Below, in pieces: positions 43,128-52,137 of a stretch of 64,000 nt of DNA. A program made the translations under genes and the position numbers. Every line of letters starts with the position of its first letter. Position 1 is the stretch's first letter. This DNA is from Dasytiphilus stammeri_D (GTDB lineage Bacteria > Pseudomonadota > Gammaproteobacteria > Enterobacterales > Enterobacteriaceae). The stretch lies in contig CP145885.1 in the NCBI GenBank assembly GCA_041941745.1, forward strand, positions 124,001 to 188,000, in the 5' to 3' direction. The notes under the pieces were generated by a model. It worked only from the letters and a program-made list of their open reading frames with translations. It did not search any database and was not told where the DNA came from.

Positions 43128-44102
43128 ATGAAAGAAACAAAACGATGGAGACCAAATACATCTATAAATACTTTATTACATCGATCCTCCATTATAACAG
43201 ATATTCGTAAGTTTTTTGCAAAAAAGAAAATACTTGAAGTAGAAACCCCAACTATGAGTCAAGCAACAGTAACAGATGTTCACATTTCTTCATTTAAAAC
43301 AAATTATATAGGTCCATCTTTTCCTTATGGGAAACAACTATATCTAACAACAAGCCCTGAATATCATATGAAAAGATTGTTAGCAGCTGGTAGCGGCCCG
43401 ATATTTCAAATTTGTCGTTCTTTTCGTAATGGAGAAAAAGGACGTTATCATAATCCTGAATTTACCATTCTAGAATGGTACCGTTTAAATTTTAAATTAA
43501 ATGAATTGATGAATGAAGTCAATGAACTCTTACAACAAATATTAAATTGTAAGCAAGCAGAATTTATTTCCTATCAAGAAATATTTCTTCGTCATTTTAA
43601 TTTGAATCCTTTAGAGAGAGATTTAAATCAATTAATTTATATTTTAAATCATAAAAAAATATTAAAAAATTTCGATAATATTGAAGACTATGATAGTATA
43701 TTAGAATTATTACTTTCAATAATTATTGAAAGAGATATTAATAATAGACCATTATTTATTTATCATTTTCCTGCTTCTCAAGCATCTTTAGCAGAAATAA
43801 ATGAGAAAGATCAACGTATAGCTGAACGTTTTGAAGTATATTTTCAGGGAATTGAATTAGCTAATGGGTTTATTGAATTGACTGATAGTATTGAACAACG
43901 TTATCGACTAGAGCAAAACAATCATATTCGTAGTAAAAAAGGATTCGAAGAAATGCCAATTGATAATAATTTTTTATTAGCCCTTAAACATGGCTTACCA
44001 TATTGTGCTGGTGTTGCAGTAGGAATTGATCGTTTAATTATGAGGGCTGTTCATGCTTCTAAATTAAGTGATATTATCCCATTTACAATGGATAATTGTT
44101 GA
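43128..44102 (+). CDS. epmA: EF-P lysyl-ligase EpmA (lysyl-tRNA synthetase paralogue)
   Basis: EpmA (PoxA/GenX) attaches beta-lysine to Lys34 of EF-P. It is a class II synthetase core without the anticodon domain, 324 residues (E. coli 325). Motif 2 is FRNGEKGRYHNPEFTILEWYR and motif 3 is AGVAVGIDRLIM. The lack of an OB domain distinguishes it from LysS at 29194. In E. coli the frd genes lie between efp and epmA; here only 80 bases do. Confidence 0.96.
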   Translation: MKETKRWRPNTSINTLLHRSSIITDIRKFFAKKKILEVETPTMSQATVTDVHISSFKTNYIGPSFPYGKQLYLTTSPEYHMKRLLAAGSGPIFQICRSFRNGEKGRYHNPEFTILEWYRLNFKLNELMNEVNELLQQILNCKQAEFISYQEIFLRHFNLNPLERDLNQLIYILNHKKILKNFDNIEDYDSILELLLSIIIERDINNRPLFIYHFPASQASLAEINEKDQRIAERFEVYFQGIELANGFIELTDSIEQRYRLEQNNHIRSKKGFEEMPIDNNFLLALKHGLPYCAGVAVGIDRLIMRAVHASKLSDIIPFTMDNC

Positions 44103-44173
44103 TAATTTTATTTAATGTCTATTAAGAATAATGTTACATTACAACAATAATATGATAGGAATATTAAATTTCA

Positions 44174-44719
44174 ATGAGTGAAAAAAATAATAATCTTATT
44201 TGGATCGATCTTGAAATGACTGGTTTAGATCCCCAAGAAAATCGAATCATTGAAATTGCCACATTAGTAACAGATATCAGCCTAAATATTTTAGCTGAAG
44301 GTCCAGTGTTAGCTGTATATCAGCCATTCAGGCAACTATCAGTAATGGATGAATGGAATATACGTACTCATACTACTAGTGGATTAATTGAGCGTGTAAA
44401 ATTTAGTAAATATGATGAACGTGCTGCTGAATTAGAAACTATTGAATTTTTAAAAAAATGGGTACCAGAAAATACTTCACCAATTTGTGGTAATAGTATT
44501 GGCCAAGATCGCCTTTTTCTAAGGCGCTATATGCCAGATTTAGAATCATATTTTCATTATCGTTATTTAGATGTTAGTACTTTAAAAGAGTTAGTTCGTC
44601 GTTGGAAACCTCAAATTTTGCCTGGCTTTAAAAAACAGGGGAAACATCAAGCTATAGAAGATATTCGTGAATCAGTAGCAGAATTAATATATTATCGCGA
44701 ACACTTTATTCAATTATAA
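44174..44719 (+). CDS. orn: Oligoribonuclease
   Basis: Orn degrades two- to five-nucleotide RNAs, finishing mRNA turnover. It has 181 residues, the E. coli length. This DEDDh exonuclease has WIDLEMTGLDP for the first Asp/Glu pair, NSIGQDRLFL for the second Asp, and the HQAIEDIRES region with the final His and Asp. It is followed by tRNA-Gly, as in E. coli. Confidence 0.98.
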   Translation: MSEKNNNLIWIDLEMTGLDPQENRIIEIATLVTDISLNILAEGPVLAVYQPFRQLSVMDEWNIRTHTTSGLIERVKFSKYDERAAELETIEFLKKWVPENTSPICGNSIGQDRLFLRRYMPDLESYFHYRYLDVSTLKELVRRWKPQILPGFKKQGKHQAIEDIRESVAELIYYREHFIQL

Positions 44720-44729
44720 AATATGGTCT

Positions 44730-44756
44730 TTGTTGAATATATTCATTGAATATAAT
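44730..44756 (+). promoter_or_regulatory. Candidate promoter of tRNA-Gly
   Basis: A perfect -10 TATAAT occurs at 44751-44756. The best -35, TTGTTG at 44730-44735, is only 15 bases away. The tRNA begins 24 bases after the -10. Confidence 0.4.
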
Positions 44757-44780
44757 ATAAGTATAGGAAAGAAAAGTAAT

Positions 44781-44856
44781 GCGGGAATAGCTCAGTTGGT
44801 AGAGCACAATCTTGCCAAGATTGAGGTCGCGAGTTCAAATCTCGTTTCCCGCTCCA
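44781..44856 (+). tRNA. glyV: tRNA-Gly (anticodon GCC), CCA encoded
   Basis: The sequence folds as a standard cloverleaf. The acceptor GCGGGAA pairs with TTCCCGC, the anticodon stem CAATC pairs with GATTG around TTGCCAA (anticodon 44814-44816), and the T arm carries TTCAAAT. Discriminator T and encoded CCA end at 44856. It lies downstream of orn, as the E. coli glyVXY cluster does, but in a single copy. Confidence 0.97.
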
Positions 44857-44934
44857 TGTTACAATTGATTAAAAATATCTTTTATCTACTATTTATAGAT
44901 ATAAATTTTATTTTTTATAAAAATTCGATTATTG

Positions 44935-46446
44935 ATGAAAAAAAATAACTTACCATCTATTGTTTTGACAGTTGAACAGATAAAAATACTGGAAAAGGAA
45001 TATATAAAAAGTATAGGAATAACATTATTTGATATAATGCAACGAGCAGGCCGCGCAGCTTTTAATATAATTAAAAGATTATATCCTCAGACAAAATACT
45101 GGTTAATTTTATGTGGAAATGGAAATAATGGAGGAGATGGATATATTATTGGATCTTTAGCACAAATATATGGCATTAATGTATGGTTATTAACTATAGA
45201 AAATGAAAAAAAAATCTCAATAGAGAGAACCCTAGCTAAAAAAATGTGGTTGACATTAGGTGGTAAAGTTCATCCCTTCAATGGAAAATTACCAGGAGAT
45301 AATATTGATCTTATTATAGATTGTTTACTAGGAACCGGGCTTAATAAAGCTCCAGGTTATCCATATAATAAAATTATTATTAATGCTAATCAATATCATG
45401 CTCCCATTATAGGAATAGATGTTCCTTCAGGATTATTAGCAGATACTGGTGCTACTCCTGGAGTAGCGATTAAAGCAGTACATACTATAACTTTTATTTC
45501 TTTAAAACCTGGATTACTAACTGGTCAAGCACGTAAATATGTTGGCCAACTTCATTATCATTCATTAGAAATGGATTTATGGCTGAACAAACGATATCAT
45601 CATTCCTCAATAAAAAGAATTGAATATAATATAAATCATATAAAAAAAAAAATAATATCTCGTTCTCCTATTTCTCATAAGGGTAAACATGGAAAATTAC
45701 TATTAATTGGTGGAGATATAGGTATGGCTGGTGCAATAATTTTAGCTGGCGAAGCTGCATTACGCACAGGAACAGGATTAGTTAAAATACTAACTCATAA
45801 ATATAATATTTTACCAATATTATCTGCACGTCCAGAACTTATAGTACAAGAATTTACCATTAAAAAATTTGATTTTTATTTAAATTGGTCCAATACAATT
45901 ATAATTGGCCCAGGTCTAGGTCAAGAAAAATGGGCAAAAGATGCATGTCAAAAATTAAAAATATCAAAAAAAAATATGCTTTGGGATGCGGATGCTCTTA
46001 CAAATTTAGCTAAAGATCCTAATAAATGTAATAATAGAATTATTACTCCTCATCCAGGAGAGGCAGCCCGATTACTTAATTTAAGTATTAAGGAAATAGA
46101 AAATAATCGGGTACAAACTGCGAAAATTCTTGCAAAAAAATATGGTGGAGTAGTAGTATTAAAAGGAGCAGGGACAATTATAGCAAGTTATAAAGGACAA
46201 TTAACTATTGCAGATGTTGGTAATGTTGGATTAGCATCAGCAGGGATGGGAGATATTTTATCTGGAATAATAGGAAGTTTTATAGGAGATAATTTTTCTC
46301 TTTATGAATCTGCATGTTTGGGATGTGTCATACATGGTAAAGCAGCAGATTATTTAGCTAAAAAATATGGGACAAGAGGTATTTTAGCACGAGATATATT
46401 ATCTGTAATATATAAATTTTTAACTCCAAAATTTAATAATAATTAA
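44935..46446 (+). CDS. nnr: Bifunctional NAD(P)HX repair enzyme (epimerase and dehydratase)
   Basis: Nnr (YjeF) repairs hydrated NAD(P)H. It has 503 residues from ATG 44935 (E. coli 515); a TTG one codon earlier is also in frame. The N-terminal epimerase domain has GNGNNGGDGYIIG and GIDVPSGL. The C-terminal ADP-dependent dehydratase domain has KHGKLLLIGGD, ITPHPGEAARLL and the nucleotide motif ASAGMGDILSGIIGS. Both domains look intact. mutL follows after 23 bases, and tsaE and amiB, between them in E. coli, are missing. Confidence 0.96.
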   Translation: MKKNNLPSIVLTVEQIKILEKEYIKSIGITLFDIMQRAGRAAFNIIKRLYPQTKYWLILCGNGNNGGDGYIIGSLAQIYGINVWLLTIENEKKISIERTLAKKMWLTLGGKVHPFNGKLPGDNIDLIIDCLLGTGLNKAPGYPYNKIIINANQYHAPIIGIDVPSGLLADTGATPGVAIKAVHTITFISLKPGLLTGQARKYVGQLHYHSLEMDLWLNKRYHHSSIKRIEYNINHIKKKIISRSPISHKGKHGKLLLIGGDIGMAGAIILAGEAALRTGTGLVKILTHKYNILPILSARPELIVQEFTIKKFDFYLNWSNTIIIGPGLGQEKWAKDACQKLKISKKNMLWDADALTNLAKDPNKCNNRIITPHPGEAARLLNLSIKEIENNRVQTAKILAKKYGGVVVLKGAGTIIASYKGQLTIADVGNVGLASAGMGDILSGIIGSFIGDNFSLYESACLGCVIHGKAADYLAKKYGTRGILARDILSVIYKFLTPKFNNN

Positions 46447-46469
46447 ATTATTTTACGTTAAGTCAAAAC

Positions 46470-48167
46470 ATGCCTAGTATACAAATACTATCAAAACCAT
46501 TGATTAATCAAATTGCAGCAGGGGAAATAATTGAACGACCTGCTTCAGTAGTAAAAGAATTATTAGAAAATAGTTTAGATGCTGGAGCTAATCAGATTGA
46601 TATATATATAAAAAAAGGTGGAATACAATTAATTCGTATTAAAGACAATGGCTATGGTATTAATAAACAGGAGTTAATTCTTGCATTAACCAATCATGCT
46701 ACTAGCAAAGTAGCTGTTTTAGATGATTTTAATTTTCTTGCTACATTTGGATTTAGAGGCGAAGCATTAGCGAGCATTAATTCAGTATCGCGGGTAAAAA
46801 TAATATCCCGTACAGCAAGACAAAAAGAAGCATGGTCATTATATGTAGAAGGCAGTGATATCACAACTTTAAAAATGAAACCAATATCTCATCCTGTTGG
46901 GACAACATTGGAAATATGGGATATATTCTATAATATTCCAGTCCGGCGCCGTTTTTTAAAAACCGAAAAAACTGAATTTATACATATTGAGAAAGTAGTA
47001 CGTTGTATTGCTTTAGCACGTTTTACAGTAACAATAAAGTTATTCCATAATGATAAATTAGTAAGACAATATCGAAGTATTAATAATACTGATAAAGGTG
47101 ATAGAAGAATAGCAGCTATTTTTGGCAAGCAATTTATGTCTCATGTATTAACTATTGATGTAATATTTAAATATATGGATATAAAATTAAATGGATGGTT
47201 AGTAGTAAAAAATATAAATAGTAATCTACGTGTAGATACTGAAATACAATATTTTTATGTTAATGAAAGAATTATAAAAAATAAATTAATCAATAATGCT
47301 ATTCGTAGAGCATATGAAAATATTTTAGGAAATGAATATCCTCCTATTTATATTTTATATTTAAAGATAAATCCTTTACATATAGAAGTAAATATACATC
47401 CAACTAAAAATGATATACGATTTAAGAATCATTCAAGATTAATCCATGATTATATTTATGAAGAAATTATTAATATATTAACGAAATACAAATCAGAAAA
47501 AATATCTATACAGGATATTTCATCTTTGAAAATAGAATGTCCAAAAAAAAATTATGTCATTACTAAAAAATTAATCAAAAAAATTAAACCAGAGAATTAT
47601 GAAATAAATAAATACATAAATTATAATCGTGTACTAACAATATTACATAATGATATAGCTGTAATAGAAGATAAATTAGGATTAGGAATAATTTCTTTAT
47701 CTAGGATAAATATTTTTCTTATAAAAGCACAATTAGAACCAGGAGTAAAAGGATTAAAACCTCACCCATTATTGATTCCCTTAAAATTTAAGTTAACAAA
47801 GATAGAGCGTAAAATGATTAATAATCATGTTCTTTTATTTAAAAAAATGGGAATGAATTTAGTAATAGATTATTATTATGTAATATTACGCACTGTGCCT
47901 TCTCCATTACGACAGCAAAACTTAAATAAACTCATACCTGAACTATTTAATTATTTGTCACAACAAACAGACGTCTCTATCTCTAAAATTAGAGATTATC
48001 TAACACAAAACTTCGATATCCCCATAAACTGGAATATTTCACAAGCAATAGAACTATTATCTGAAACTGCGAAAATATGTCCTACTTTATTTATTTCTCC
48101 CCCAGGGGATGTATTACAACGTATAAATCTAGAACCTGGTTTAAATATTTTAAAAAGAAAATCCTGA
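46470..48167 (+). CDS. mutL: DNA mismatch repair protein MutL
   Basis: MutL is the ATP-driven matchmaker linking MutS recognition to MutH nicking. It has 565 residues (E. coli 615). The GHKL ATPase domain is well kept: QIAAGEIIERPASVVKELLENSLDAGA, RIKDNGYGI, TFGFRGEALASI and VGTTLEI. The middle linker is shortened and the C-terminal dimerisation domain is present. It ends in TGA, 18 bases before miaA. mutH is also in the window; mutS and dam would have to be elsewhere. Confidence 0.96.
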   Translation: MPSIQILSKPLINQIAAGEIIERPASVVKELLENSLDAGANQIDIYIKKGGIQLIRIKDNGYGINKQELILALTNHATSKVAVLDDFNFLATFGFRGEALASINSVSRVKIISRTARQKEAWSLYVEGSDITTLKMKPISHPVGTTLEIWDIFYNIPVRRRFLKTEKTEFIHIEKVVRCIALARFTVTIKLFHNDKLVRQYRSINNTDKGDRRIAAIFGKQFMSHVLTIDVIFKYMDIKLNGWLVVKNINSNLRVDTEIQYFYVNERIIKNKLINNAIRRAYENILGNEYPPIYILYLKINPLHIEVNIHPTKNDIRFKNHSRLIHDYIYEEIINILTKYKSEKISIQDISSLKIECPKKNYVITKKLIKKIKPENYEINKYINYNRVLTILHNDIAVIEDKLGLGIISLSRINIFLIKAQLEPGVKGLKPHPLLIPLKFKLTKIERKMINNHVLLFKKMGMNLVIDYYYVILRTVPSPLRQQNLNKLIPELFNYLSQQTDVSISKIRDYLTQNFDIPINWNISQAIELLSETAKICPTLFISPPGDVLQRINLEPGLNILKRKS

Positions 48168-48185
48168 TAGGAAATGTAAAAAACT

Positions 48186-49130
48186 ATGTTTTTTTTAAAA
48201 AAAAAACCTAAAGCCATTTTTTTAATGGGACCAACTGCTTCTGGCAAAACATCAATAGCAATAAAATTGCATCAAATACTACCAGTAGAAATTATAAGTG
48301 TTGATTCAGTTTTGATTTATCGAGGAATGAATATTGGTACTTCAAAACCATCACCTAAAGTATTAAATAAAATTCCTCATCGATTAATAGATATTTGTGA
48401 TCCAGCAGAAACATATTCTGTAGCAAATTTTTATCAAGATGCAATATCTGAAATGAATTGTATTTCTCAAATGGGTAAGATTCCATTATTAGTGGGAGGC
48501 TCTATGCTTTATTATAAAACATTATTAGAAGGTTTATCTCCCCTGCTTCCTAGAGCCCACCATAGAATACGGTATATATTAAATCAACAAGCAAAATTAA
48601 AAGGATGGCAATATCTTCATGAAAAATTATGTGAAATAGACCCAATTTCCGGGAAACGTATTCATTATAATGACCAGCAAAGAATATTAAGAGCCCTAGA
48701 AGTTTTTCTTATTTCAGGCAAAACATTAACATCCTTATTAAAAATTCCTGGACAACCATTATCTTATGATATATATCAATTTATAATTGTACCTGTATCT
48801 CGAAGAGAATTATATGATCGTATAAAAAAAAGATTTTTAAAAATGATTGCATCTGGTTTTGAAAATGAAGTACAAAAACTTTTTTTAAGGAATGACTTAC
48901 ATATAAACCTACCTTCTATGCGTTCTGTAGGTTATCGTCAAATGTGGTTTTATCTTGAAGGTAAAATTAATTATGAAGAAATGATTACCAAAGGAATATA
49001 TGCAACATATCATTTAGCAAAAAAACAACTAACTTGGATGCGTCATTGGAAAAATTTTTTTTGTATTGATAGTAGTCAACCTATATTAGCTTGTGATAAA
49101 ATATTAAAAATTGTTAATTATAATTCTTAA
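48186..49130 (+). CDS. miaA: tRNA dimethylallyltransferase
   Basis: MiaA adds dimethylallyl to A37 of tRNAs reading UNN codons; the donor, DMAPP, is produced by IspH. It has 314 residues (E. coli 316). The P-loop is FLMGPTASGKTS, the catalytic region is ISVDSVLIYRGMNIGTSKP, and DQQRILRALEVF and SVGYRQMW follow. hfq and hflX, which separate it from hflK in E. coli, are absent from the 84-base gap. Confidence 0.97.
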   Translation: MFFLKKKPKAIFLMGPTASGKTSIAIKLHQILPVEIISVDSVLIYRGMNIGTSKPSPKVLNKIPHRLIDICDPAETYSVANFYQDAISEMNCISQMGKIPLLVGGSMLYYKTLLEGLSPLLPRAHHRIRYILNQQAKLKGWQYLHEKLCEIDPISGKRIHYNDQQRILRALEVFLISGKTLTSLLKIPGQPLSYDIYQFIIVPVSRRELYDRIKKRFLKMIASGFENEVQKLFLRNDLHINLPSMRSVGYRQMWFYLEGKINYEEMITKGIYATYHLAKKQLTWMRHWKNFFCIDSSQPILACDKILKIVNYNS

Positions 49131-49214
49131 TTATTATGAAATATAGTGATTATATTTTAGTCATTAAAAATGAATTATTACAGTAATTTAATTTTACTAA
49201 TAAATAATATTCTC

Positions 49215-50393
49215 ATGTTCTCTCAACAAAATAACTCTGATCCATGGAAAGGGAAAAAAAATAAAAAATCTTTAATGATTTTCCATGAAGTAAAAAAAAA
49301 ATTAGGATTTTTTAGAGAAAAAGGAGTTTATATTAATAAACCTCAAGGTAATAAATGGATATTAGGGATTATGGTAATAATCCTCACAATAATAATTTGG
49401 TTCTTAAGTGGTTTATATTCTATAAAAGAAGCAGAACGTGGAATAGTTATTCGATTTGGAAAATTTCATCATATAGTTTATCCTGGGTTAAATTGGAAAT
49501 TAAATGGGATTGATACAGTACGTACTGTAAATGTAAAAAATAGGCAGGAATTTATATCTTCTGGTATTATGCTGACTTCTGATTTAAATTTAGTGTTCAT
49601 TGCAATGAATGTGCAATATCTAGTTACTAATCCAACTAATTATTTTTTTTCAGTCACCAATCCCGATTATTGTTTACGTCAGGCAACTGATAGTGCATTA
49701 AGAGATGTAATTAGTAAATATAATATGGATTCAATTCTTACTAGTGATAGAAAATTTATTCCGCTTATTACTCAACGTGAAATTGAAAAAATTATTAGTC
49801 CATATAAAATGGGTATTACTTTAGTAGATTTAAATTTCAAAACTGTACGACCACCAGAAAAACTTAAGGCAGATTTTACTGATGCTGTTGCAGCACGAGA
49901 AAATGAACGGCAGTATATCTGTGAAGCAAAAACATATGCTAAGAAAATGGAATTACAGGCAAATGTTAAAGCCCAGCATATTCTAGAGGAAGCGTTTGCC
50001 TATAAAGCACGTCTTATACTTGAAGCGCAAGGTGAAGTAACACGTTTTTATCGAATGTTATCAGAATATAATTTATCTCCTACAATTACTAGAGGACGTT
50101 TATATATTGAAACTGTTGAATATATGCTTAGTCATACAAACAATATACTTGTTAATTATAAAGGAAATAATTTATTTCTTTTACCATTGAAATATTTTTC
50201 AAACCAAAAATTTAATTTTGATTTAAAAAAAACTAAAAAGCCAACTAATCAGTTAGTAAGAAAAAAATTAGAAAAGAAAAAATATTCTGATATATCATCA
50301 CAATTATTTAAAAAGAATGATGAGATCGTTAATCAACGTAGAGAAAATGCTGAACGTAATAATATACATAAGAACTTAATTAATGATAAATAG
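49215..50393 (+). CDS. hflK: HflK, regulator of FtsH protease
   Basis: HflK and HflC form a large SPFH-domain cage around the FtsH protease in the inner membrane. From ATG 49215 it has 392 residues (E. coli 419). The N-terminal SDPWKGKK segment resembles E. coli's DPWGSSK start, so I prefer this ATG to one 15 codons upstream. The Gly-rich cytoplasmic tract is reduced. One TM (ILGIMVIILTIIIWFLSG) precedes the band-7 domain (EAERGIVIRFGKFHH). The C-terminus keeps NQRRENAERN. It overlaps hflC by 11 bases. Confidence 0.95.
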   Translation: MFSQQNNSDPWKGKKNKKSLMIFHEVKKKLGFFREKGVYINKPQGNKWILGIMVIILTIIIWFLSGLYSIKEAERGIVIRFGKFHHIVYPGLNWKLNGIDTVRTVNVKNRQEFISSGIMLTSDLNLVFIAMNVQYLVTNPTNYFFSVTNPDYCLRQATDSALRDVISKYNMDSILTSDRKFIPLITQREIEKIISPYKMGITLVDLNFKTVRPPEKLKADFTDAVAARENERQYICEAKTYAKKMELQANVKAQHILEEAFAYKARLILEAQGEVTRFYRMLSEYNLSPTITRGRLYIETVEYMLSHTNNILVNYKGNNLFLLPLKYFSNQKFNFDLKKTKKPTNQLVRKKLEKKKYSDISSQLFKKNDEIVNQRRENAERNNIHKNLINDK

Positions 50394-51318
50394 TAGAAAT
50401 ATAATAATATTATTAATATTTAGCTTATTTTTTTTATATAGTTCATTTTTTACTATACAAGAAGATCAGCGGGGAATTTTATTACGTTTTAGTAAAATTA
50501 AAGTTGATGATAAAAAAAATCCATTATTGTTATATCCTGGCTTACATTTCAAAATACCATTGATTGAAACAGTTAAATATTTAGATTCAAGAATTCAAAC
50601 TATAGATAATCAAGCAGAAAAATTTATAACTAAAGAAAATAACTATATTATAGTTGATTCATATATTAAATGGCGGATAAATAATTTTAGCAGTTATTAT
50701 TTAGCCACTGGTGGTAATTTGAAACAAGCAGAAAAAATTATAAAAAATAAAATTGATTATATTCTTCAATCTCAAATTAGTAGTTTAAATATTAGAAATA
50801 TTGTGACTAATTTTCAAGAAAAGTTAAACAATGTAATTAGGCAATATTTAAATATTGATACAAATTTTATTAATGGCGATAAAAGTAATAAAATAGATAA
50901 CAAAAATCTTATTAATTTTTTAGGTATAGAAGTGATTGATGTACGTATTAAAAAAATTAATTTTCCTTTGGAACTATTAAATACAATATATAATCGGATG
51001 GAATCCGACCTTAAAACAGTAGCAAAATATCACCGTACACAAGGTAAACAAAAAGCAGAAAAATTACTTATTTCAACAGATTATAAAGTAAATTTTATTT
51101 TAGCAAAAGCTGAACGACAAGCACGTATAATACGTGGAGATGGAGATGCAATAGTTGCAAAAATGTTTGCTACTACTTTTCGCAAAAATCCTGAATTTTA
51201 TCTTTTTATTAGGAGTTTACAGGCTTATAAAAATATCTTTAACCAGAATAAGGACTTAATAATATTAGATTCAGCTAATCCATTTTTTCATTATTTAGTT
51301 AATCCGCCTTCAAAATAA
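50383..51318 (+). CDS. hflC: HflC, regulator of FtsH protease
   Basis: HflC is the partner of HflK, with one N-terminal TM and an SPFH domain facing the periplasm. It has 311 residues (E. coli 334). The EDQRGILLRFSKI, YPGLHFKIPLIETVK and VDSYIKWRI segments match the family. The Ala-rich insertion before the GIEVIDVRIKKI stretch is shorter, explaining the length. It is translationally coupled to hflK. ftsH is not in the window. Confidence 0.95.
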   Translation: MINSRNIIILLIFSLFFLYSSFFTIQEDQRGILLRFSKIKVDDKKNPLLLYPGLHFKIPLIETVKYLDSRIQTIDNQAEKFITKENNYIIVDSYIKWRINNFSSYYLATGGNLKQAEKIIKNKIDYILQSQISSLNIRNIVTNFQEKLNNVIRQYLNIDTNFINGDKSNKIDNKNLINFLGIEVIDVRIKKINFPLELLNTIYNRMESDLKTVAKYHRTQGKQKAEKLLISTDYKVNFILAKAERQARIIRGDGDAIVAKMFATTFRKNPEFYLFIRSLQAYKNIFNQNKDLIILDSANPFFHYLVNPPSK

Positions 51319-51322
51319 TATT

Positions 51323-51338
51323 TTGTATTTAAATACAA
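51323..51338. terminator. Palindrome between convergent hflC and ygdQ
   Basis: TTGTATTT (51323-51330) and AAATACAA (51331-51338) form a perfect 16-base palindrome, followed by TATTTT on the plus strand. It lies in the 51-base gap between two converging genes and may act as a weak bidirectional terminator. Confidence 0.35.
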
Positions 51339-51369
51339 TATTTTAAAAATCAACTTTTTAGATTATAAT

Positions 51370-52104
51370 TTATAATGTTTTTTTTCGATATAAAAGATTT
51401 AATAATTCTACAATTATAGAAAAGAAAAGAGAAAAATAAATATATCCCTTTGGGACGTGAATAGAAAATCCATCCATTATAAGGATAAAACCAATTAAAG
51501 ATAAAAACGATAATGCTAATATTTTAAATGACATATAAGTATTTATTACTTCATTGATTTTGCTAAAAATACACATCATCACAATGACAGATATAATAAT
51601 TGCCAATCCCATTATGAATAATTGGTCTGTTATACCAATAGCTGTCATAACAGAGTCTAAGCTAAAAATAATATCTAGTAAAATAATTTGTAAAATAGTA
51701 CCAATAAAAGAATAGTAATTATTTGAAGCTGAATATGATGGTTTTGTCTTATACTTATTTAATAAGTTAAATGTTAGTGTTGTATGAATTTCTTTAATAG
51801 ACTTCCATAATAAAAATACTCCACCTACTAATAGAATTAGGTCATGTATAGAAAAAAAATGGTTAAATATATTAAATATTTTTTGATTAAATTTAATAAT
51901 CCAAACAATGGAAAATAATAATATTAGACGCATTATCATTGCACCTATTAAACCGAGATTACGAACACTAGTTTGTTTAACTGTTGGTAACTTATTTACA
52001 ATAAATGATAAAAATAAAAGATTATCAATACCAAGAATAATTTCAATTATTATCAAAGTTATGAATGAAATCCAAACACTAGGAAGGATAAGTAAATGAA
52101 ACAT
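51370..52104 (-). CDS. ygdQ: TerC-family membrane protein YgdQ
   Basis: This is a multi-pass inner-membrane protein of 244 residues (E. coli YgdQ about 237). The TerC signatures are present: EIILGIDNLLFLSFI in the first helix pair and LLDIIFSLDSVMTAIG in the middle, each with the conserved Asp likely to bind metal. The end matches HVPKGYIYFSLFFSIIVE. Some TerC relatives export Mn2+ (Alx), but YgdQ itself is uncharacterised, so no substrate is claimed. It follows mutH on the same strand, as in E. coli. Confidence 0.9.
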   Translation of the reverse strand: MFHLLILPSVWISFITLIIIEIILGIDNLLFLSFIVNKLPTVKQTSVRNLGLIGAMIMRLILLFSIVWIIKFNQKIFNIFNHFFSIHDLILLVGGVFLLWKSIKEIHTTLTFNLLNKYKTKPSYSASNNYYSFIGTILQIILLDIIFSLDSVMTAIGITDQLFIMGLAIIISVIVMMCIFSKINEVINTYMSFKILALSFLSLIGFILIMDGFSIHVPKGYIYFSLFFSIIVELLNLLYRKKTL

Positions 52105-52137
52105 TTAAAAAACTCATAAAATATTTTTATATTTAAA

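Noticed and set aside
44730..44948. Open frame covering tRNA-Gly
   Set aside because: It is read straight through the tRNA gene, whose cloverleaf is clear, and gives no recognisable protein.
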